Below, piece by piece: positions 14,264 to 16,984 of a stretch of DNA of 16,984 bases (its first letter is position 1; every line of letters starts with the position of its first letter). Origin of the DNA: an uncultured Phycisphaerales bacterium (lineage in GTDB: Bacteria; Planctomycetota; Phycisphaerae; Sedimentisphaerales; Anaerobacaceae); the NCBI GenBank assembly GCA_937868145.1, contig CALMMH010000430.1:1-16984 (forward strand), read 5' to 3'. The position numbers and the translations under genes were made by a program. Below the pieces are notes generated by a model. That model worked only from the letters and a program-made list of their open reading frames with translations. It ran no database searches and was not told where the DNA came from.

Positions 14264-15523
14264 TCATGTCCCTTCGCCGCTGCTGGCGAGGTAGGCGGCC
14301 TGCTCCGGCGTCAGCGTATCGATCGTGATGCCCATCGCCTTGAGCTTGACGCTGCACACCTGATTCTCGATCTCCAGCGGCACCTCGTACACTTTGGCTT
14401 GGAGCTTGCCCGCGTGCTTGACGACCCATTCGGCCTGCAGGGCCTGGGTGGCAAAGCTCATATCCATCACGCTGGCGGGATGGCCTTCCGCCGCCGCCAG
14501 GTTGATCAGCCGGCCTTCGCCCAGCAGGAAGAGGCTCTTTTTGCCGTTGATGACGTACTCATCGACGTTCCGACGCACGCCCTTGTTGATCTTGCGGCTG
14601 AGCTTCTCCAGGCCGGGGATGTCGATCTCGACGTTGAAATGCCCGCTGTTGGCGATCATCGCCCGATTCTTCATCGCGCGCATGTGCTCGGGCCGAATCA
14701 CGTGCTTGTCGCCCGTGAGGGTTACGAACAGGTCGCCGACCTTGGCCGCCTGGGCCATCGGCATCACCTGGAAGCCTTCCATCGCCGCCTCGATCGCCTT
14801 GATCGGGTCGACTTCGGTGACGATCACGATCGCGCCCATTCCGCGGGCCCGCATCGCAAAGCCCCGTCCGCACCAGCCGTAACCGACGACGACCACGTTC
14901 TTGCCGGCCAGCAGGCAGGCGGTCGCGCGGATGATGCCGTCGACCGTGGATTGCCCGGTCCCGTAGCGGTTGTCGAACAGGTGCTTGCTCTTGGCGTCGT
15001 TGACCGCAATCACCGGAAACTTGAGCTTGCCTTCCCGATCCATCGCCCGCAGGCGGATGACGCCGGTGGTGGTTTCTTCCATGCTGGCGATGATCCGCGA
15101 GGCGTCGTTCTTTCGCTTCGTGTGCATCTCATGGACCAGGTCGGCCCCATCGTCGAACGTAATCACCGGTTTGTGGTCGATCGCCGCGTTGATGTGCCGA
15201 TAATAGGTCGCCCGGTTCTCGCCGCGAATGGCGAACGTGGGAATCCCGAAGTCCTTCGACAGCGAGGCGGCGACGTCGTCCTGGGTGCTCAGGGGGTTCG
15301 ACGCGCACAGAACCGCATTGGCGCCCGCAGCCTTGAAGGCCCGCATCAGATTCGCCGTCTCGGCCGTGACATGCAGACACGCCGAGATGTTCATCCCTTT
15401 GAGCGGCTTTTGCCTGGCGAACCGCTCGCGGATCGCCGCCAGAACGGGCATGTCGTTGTCCGCCCACAGAATTCGCCGCTTCCCTTCAGACGCCAACGCC
15501 AAATCGGCCACATCGTATTTCAT
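14264..15523 (-). CDS. ahcY: Adenosylhomocysteinase (S-adenosyl-L-homocysteine hydrolase)
   Basis: This is a 419-residue cytoplasmic enzyme that splits S-adenosylhomocysteine into adenosine and homocysteine, keeping the methyl cycle running. Substrate-domain landmarks are HVTAETANL (51-59), CASNPLSTQDDVAA (73-86), FDDGADL (123-129) and KHLFDN (180-185) with probable catalytic Lys180 and Asp184. The NAD-binding Rossmann motif is GYGWCG (214-219), and SGHFNVEID (293-301) is also typical. It is the short form: the roughly 40-residue insert of the eukaryotic/proteobacterial enzyme and the usual C-terminal KPxxYRY tail are absent, as in archaeal and Thermotoga-type enzymes. AAAGGAG lies six bases before the ATG at 15523. 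A promoter is proposed 36-64 bases upstream. No SAH or SAM riboswitch consensus is visible in front of it. Confidence 0.97.
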   Translation of the reverse strand: MKYDVADLALASEGKRRILWADNDMPVLAAIRERFARQKPLKGMNISACLHVTAETANLMRAFKAAGANAVLCASNPLSTQDDVAASLSKDFGIPTFAIRGENRATYYRHINAAIDHKPVITFDDGADLVHEMHTKRKNDASRIIASMEETTTGVIRLRAMDREGKLKFPVIAVNDAKSKHLFDNRYGTGQSTVDGIIRATACLLAGKNVVVVGYGWCGRGFAMRARGMGAIVIVTEVDPIKAIEAAMEGFQVMPMAQAAKVGDLFVTLTGDKHVIRPEHMRAMKNRAMIANSGHFNVEIDIPGLEKLSRKINKGVRRNVDEYVINGKKSLFLLGEGRLINLAAAEGHPASVMDMSFATQALQAEWVVKHAGKLQAKVYEVPLEIENQVCSVKLKAMGITIDTLTPEQAAYLASSGEGT

Positions 15524-15558
15524 TCAGAACTCCTTTCAAGTGTTCAGTCAAAGGCGAG

Positions 15559-15587
15559 ATTTTATGGGAGGCTCGCCCTCAATGCAA
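15559..15587 (-). promoter_or_regulatory. Putative ahcY promoter
   Basis: On the - strand, TTGCAT (15587-15582) and TAAAAT (15564-15559) are separated by 17 bases. The -10 box matches five of six positions; the -35 is weak. It would give a leader of about 30 bases. A GGCGAG/CTCGCC inverted repeat (15553-15577) overlaps the -10 and could be an operator. Confidence 0.45.
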
Positions 15588-15601
15588 TCTTTTCTCGGTC
15601 G

Positions 15602-15632
15602 CAGGCGGGAGAATCACAGGATTCCCCGCCTG
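15602..15632. other. Strong hairpin upstream of ahcY
   Basis: Arms CAGGCGGG (15602-15609) and CCCGCCTG (15625-15632), then GAAT (15611-15614) and ATTC (15621-15624), give 12 base pairs with one bulged A at 15610 and a 6-base loop. It has no T-run on either side. It lies outside the predicted ahcY transcript, so it may be a DNA operator or part of a longer leader. Confidence 0.6.
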
Positions 15633-15742
15633 GAGTCCCCTCGGGAGGCCTCTCCGCGTCGCCAAGTTCGGGCCGAAACCCATTTGCCTAGTGAAAAACC
15701 GGACAATTCATAGAGATGGCCCGGGTTAGGCGAAGTTGGGTA

Positions 15743-15771
15743 TTGACTTCTCCCCCTTCATGTCGTATCTT
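15743..15771 (+). promoter_or_regulatory. Sigma70-type promoter for the LamG gene
   Basis: TTGACT (15743-15748) and TATCTT (15766-15771) are 17 bases apart. A perfect TATAAT follows at 15775-15780 and could serve as an alternative -10 without a matched -35. The AT-rich block stands out from its surroundings. Transcription would begin about 15778-15788, leaving a leader of about 330 bases. Confidence 0.6.
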
Positions 15772-15923
15772 ATTTATAATAGGGCCGGACCTGCGGAAAG
15801 GCTCTGTGAGTGGCAGTTGGTCCCTTGGAAATACAGGGTGGAGCCGTTGTGGTGACTTACTCAAATCCGGGCATCTGTCCGGCGTCCCATTTGGCATGTC
15901 CTGCATGAGCCCCCCCCTATCGG

Positions 15924-15936
15924 AAGGAGGTGATAC
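15924..15936 (+). promoter_or_regulatory. Orphan, near-perfect Shine-Dalgarno sequence in the LamG leader
   Basis: AAGGAGGTGATAC complements almost the entire 3' end of bacterial 16S rRNA. No ATG, GTG or TTG occurs 4-12 bases downstream, so it does not start a gene. It lies about 180 bases before the LamG start codon, just ahead of a hairpin. Confidence 0.7.
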
Positions 15937-15942
15937 GGAGAG

Positions 15943-15969
15943 AAAAGGCGACGGTCCCATCCGCCTTTT
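15943..15969 (+). terminator. Hairpin with A-flank and T-flank (attenuator or terminator candidate)
   Basis: AAAAGGCG (15943-15950) pairs with CGCCTTTT (15962-15969) over an 11-base loop. The four T bases are part of the stem rather than a free tail, so it would be a weak terminator. Its place just after the orphan Shine-Dalgarno sequence suggests leader control rather than a gene end. Confidence 0.4.
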
Positions 15970-16112
15970 GACGCGAAAGCACACGATCCCACAATTCCCC
16001 TAGAGGGCAGCAACGTTAATAAGAAACACAGTACGGCGTATTTCCGGAGGGAGATATGCTCCGATGTGTGTCGGGGTATGTTCTTGATGTTTCTTCACGA
16101 AGGAGGACTGCT

Positions 16113-16984
16113 ATGTGGCAAAGAAGTACTCGTTTTGTCTTGTTGTGCGTACTGGTGGCCCTGATTCAGGGCGGCGCCGTCTTTGGCGCCTGGAATCCCC
16201 TCGGTGACCCGGCCCTCATTGGCTGGTGGGCCTGTGACGAAGGGGAAGGCACTGTAGTCGGCGATTCCTCCGCCAACGGCAACGACGGCGTTTTCGTCAA
16301 CGGCGATGCCGCCTGGATGCCCGGCGTCTACGGCAGCAGCATCACGTTGATCTCTCCGACGGTGATCGAAGTCCCCGCGACGGGCCTGACCCTCAGCGAA
16401 GCGACCATGGCCGGCTGGTTCATGCCCTACGGCACCCAGCCCGACTGGGCTTCCATCATCATGCACCGCGACTCGGGCAACGCCAGCGGCTTCAACCTAT
16501 TGGCCACCGGCGGCCTGGCCTATCACTGGAACGACTCGTCCTTGACCTGGAGCTACCGTCCGGAGGCCTACTATTCGGCCACCGAGTGGACGTTCTGCGC
16601 CGTGACGATCGCGCCCGACAAGGCGACGTTCTACATCAACGGCGAAGCCAAGGGCGAAAACGTTGCCGCCCATGACGCCTGCACTTGGAGCGGCGCGATC
16701 TATCTGGGCGGTGATGGCACCGCCGACTGGGTGTCCCGTAGAATGAACGGCTCGTTGGACGATGTCTCGTTCTTCAGCCGCGCCCTGGCAGCCGAAGAAG
16801 TCCAGACCCTGATGGATGGCGTCGCAGGCGCCGCTGTGGCGGCTTGGGAAAACACCGCCGCCGCCGGTCTGCCGACCTTCATCGCCACCAACGTCGCCGA
16901 CGGCATCTATGACATCGGCGCCCCGGGTGCGGAAATCACCTATGAGTTCGTCGTCCAGAGCAATCCGGAAGAGACCCAGGCCAG
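16113..16984 (+). CDS. Secreted LamG-domain (concanavalin A-like) protein, 3' truncated by window edge
   Basis: 290 codons are visible with no stop. The ATG at 16113 has AGGAGG six bases upstream and starts a signal peptide (MWQRSTRFVLLCVLVALIQGG, read across; cleavage near 25-26, VFGA). A LamG/Laminin_G_3 jelly-roll follows at about 34-235: the opening ALIGWWACDEGEG, the typical DSSANGNDG (51-59), TFYINGEAKG (172-181) and NGSLDDVSFFSRAL (212-225). The next part (240 onwards) starts a new beta-rich region, GAEITYEFVV. Such planctomycete exported proteins are often long, multi-domain and anchored at the C-terminus, which lies outside this window. Role is probably carbohydrate or surface binding (inference). 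A second in-frame ATG with its own GGAGG exists at 16056. Confidence 0.9.
   Translation, partial: MWQRSTRFVLLCVLVALIQGGAVFGAWNPLGDPALIGWWACDEGEGTVVGDSSANGNDGVFVNGDAAWMPGVYGSSITLISPTVIEVPATGLTLSEATMAGWFMPYGTQPDWASIIMHRDSGNASGFNLLATGGLAYHWNDSSLTWSYRPEAYYSATEWTFCAVTIAPDKATFYINGEAKGENVAAHDACTWSGAIYLGGDGTADWVSRRMNGSLDDVSFFSRALAAEEVQTLMDGVAGAAVAAWENTAAAGLPTFIATNVADGIYDIGAPGAEITYEFVVQSNPEETQA

Larger units (their letters stand above)
15524..16112. other. 589-base gene-free divergent region between ahcY and the LamG gene
   Basis: This interval holds no convincing gene. From left to right it contains the ahcY ribosome binding site and promoter (15559-15587), a strong hairpin (15602-15632), a + strand promoter (15743-15771) and a long, structured leader of about 330 bases for the LamG gene. 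Possible leader stems are GGCTC/GAGCC (15800-15804 with 15841-15845), CAAAT/ATTTG (15862-15866 with 15889-15893) enclosing CCGG/CCGG, an eight-C run (15910-15917), and an orphan Shine-Dalgarno plus hairpin at 15924-15969. Confidence 0.7.

Noticed and set aside
15524..15720. An SAH or SAM riboswitch in front of ahcY
   Set aside because: Hairpins exist, but none of the conserved loop sequences of these classes can be found, and the best promoter lies too close to the gene to include them.
15805..15820. A cobalamin-type box (GTGGCAG is near the complement of GCCACTG)
   Set aside because: It is on the wrong strand for the LamG leader, is not an exact match, and no other B12 riboswitch elements are nearby.
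15688..16003. Small frames of 95-98 codons on both strands in the gene-free region
   Set aside because: They cross the promoter, the C-run and the orphan Shine-Dalgarno; neither has a ribosome binding site or recognisable product.

Overview
The window is GC-rich, gene-dense bacterial chromosome. Its gene content points to the phylum Planctomycetota, probably Phycisphaerae or a relative. The evidence is a zinc-finger Ser/Thr kinase next to an ECF sigma factor, a short-form S-adenosylhomocysteinase, a ceramidase-like exported hydrolase, a TIM-barrel sugar isomerase and an exported LamG protein. The phylum is an inference from family content, since no rRNA or tRNA is present.

Layout. (1) Bases 3-4290, + strand: a very large transmembrane Ser/Thr kinase, cut by the left edge, with fused PEGA-like, FGE-fold and alpha/beta-hydrolase domains. 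An ECF-type sigma factor with its own -10 box follows. Both proteins carry the same small His-Cys-Cys zinc-finger motif. (2) 4311-4817, - strand: an MgtC/SapB membrane protein. (3) 4887-5643: a REP-associated tyrosine transposase (RAYT) between two imperfect copies of a REP pair, a compact REPIN-RAYT unit. (4) 5653-7822, - strand: a NatAB-like ABC exporter operon with overlapping genes. (5) 7935-9299, - strand: a secreted neutral-ceramidase-like hydrolase, divergent from a sugar-phosphate isomerase/epimerase gene (9524-10370, +) that is broken by a frameshift. (6) 10422-11997, - strand: a diguanylate cyclase translationally overlapped with a small receiver-like partner. (7) 12244-14142, - strand: a six-TM protein with a long helical, TPR-like tail, unrecognised. 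(8) 14264-15523, - strand: ahcY. (9) 15524-16112: a 589-base gene-free, structured divergent region. (10) 16113 to the right edge, +: a secreted LamG-domain protein.

How the parts may work together. The kinase and sigma factor look like a membrane-to-transcription signalling pair: extracytoplasmic domains outside, kinase and zinc finger inside, sigma factor next door. The DGC pair is a separate c-di-GMP input. The remaining genes are housekeeping (ahcY), transport, or exported hydrolase and surface proteins.

The least explained signals are: the shared kinase/sigma zinc-finger module; two unrelated families of 7-bp tandem arrays, one inside the kinase reading frame and one at gene borders around 14.2 kb; the REPIN-RAYT unit; and a roughly 330-base structured leader before the LamG gene that contains a near-perfect Shine-Dalgarno sequence with no start codon after it. 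No CRISPR array, defence island, tRNA or rRNA was seen.
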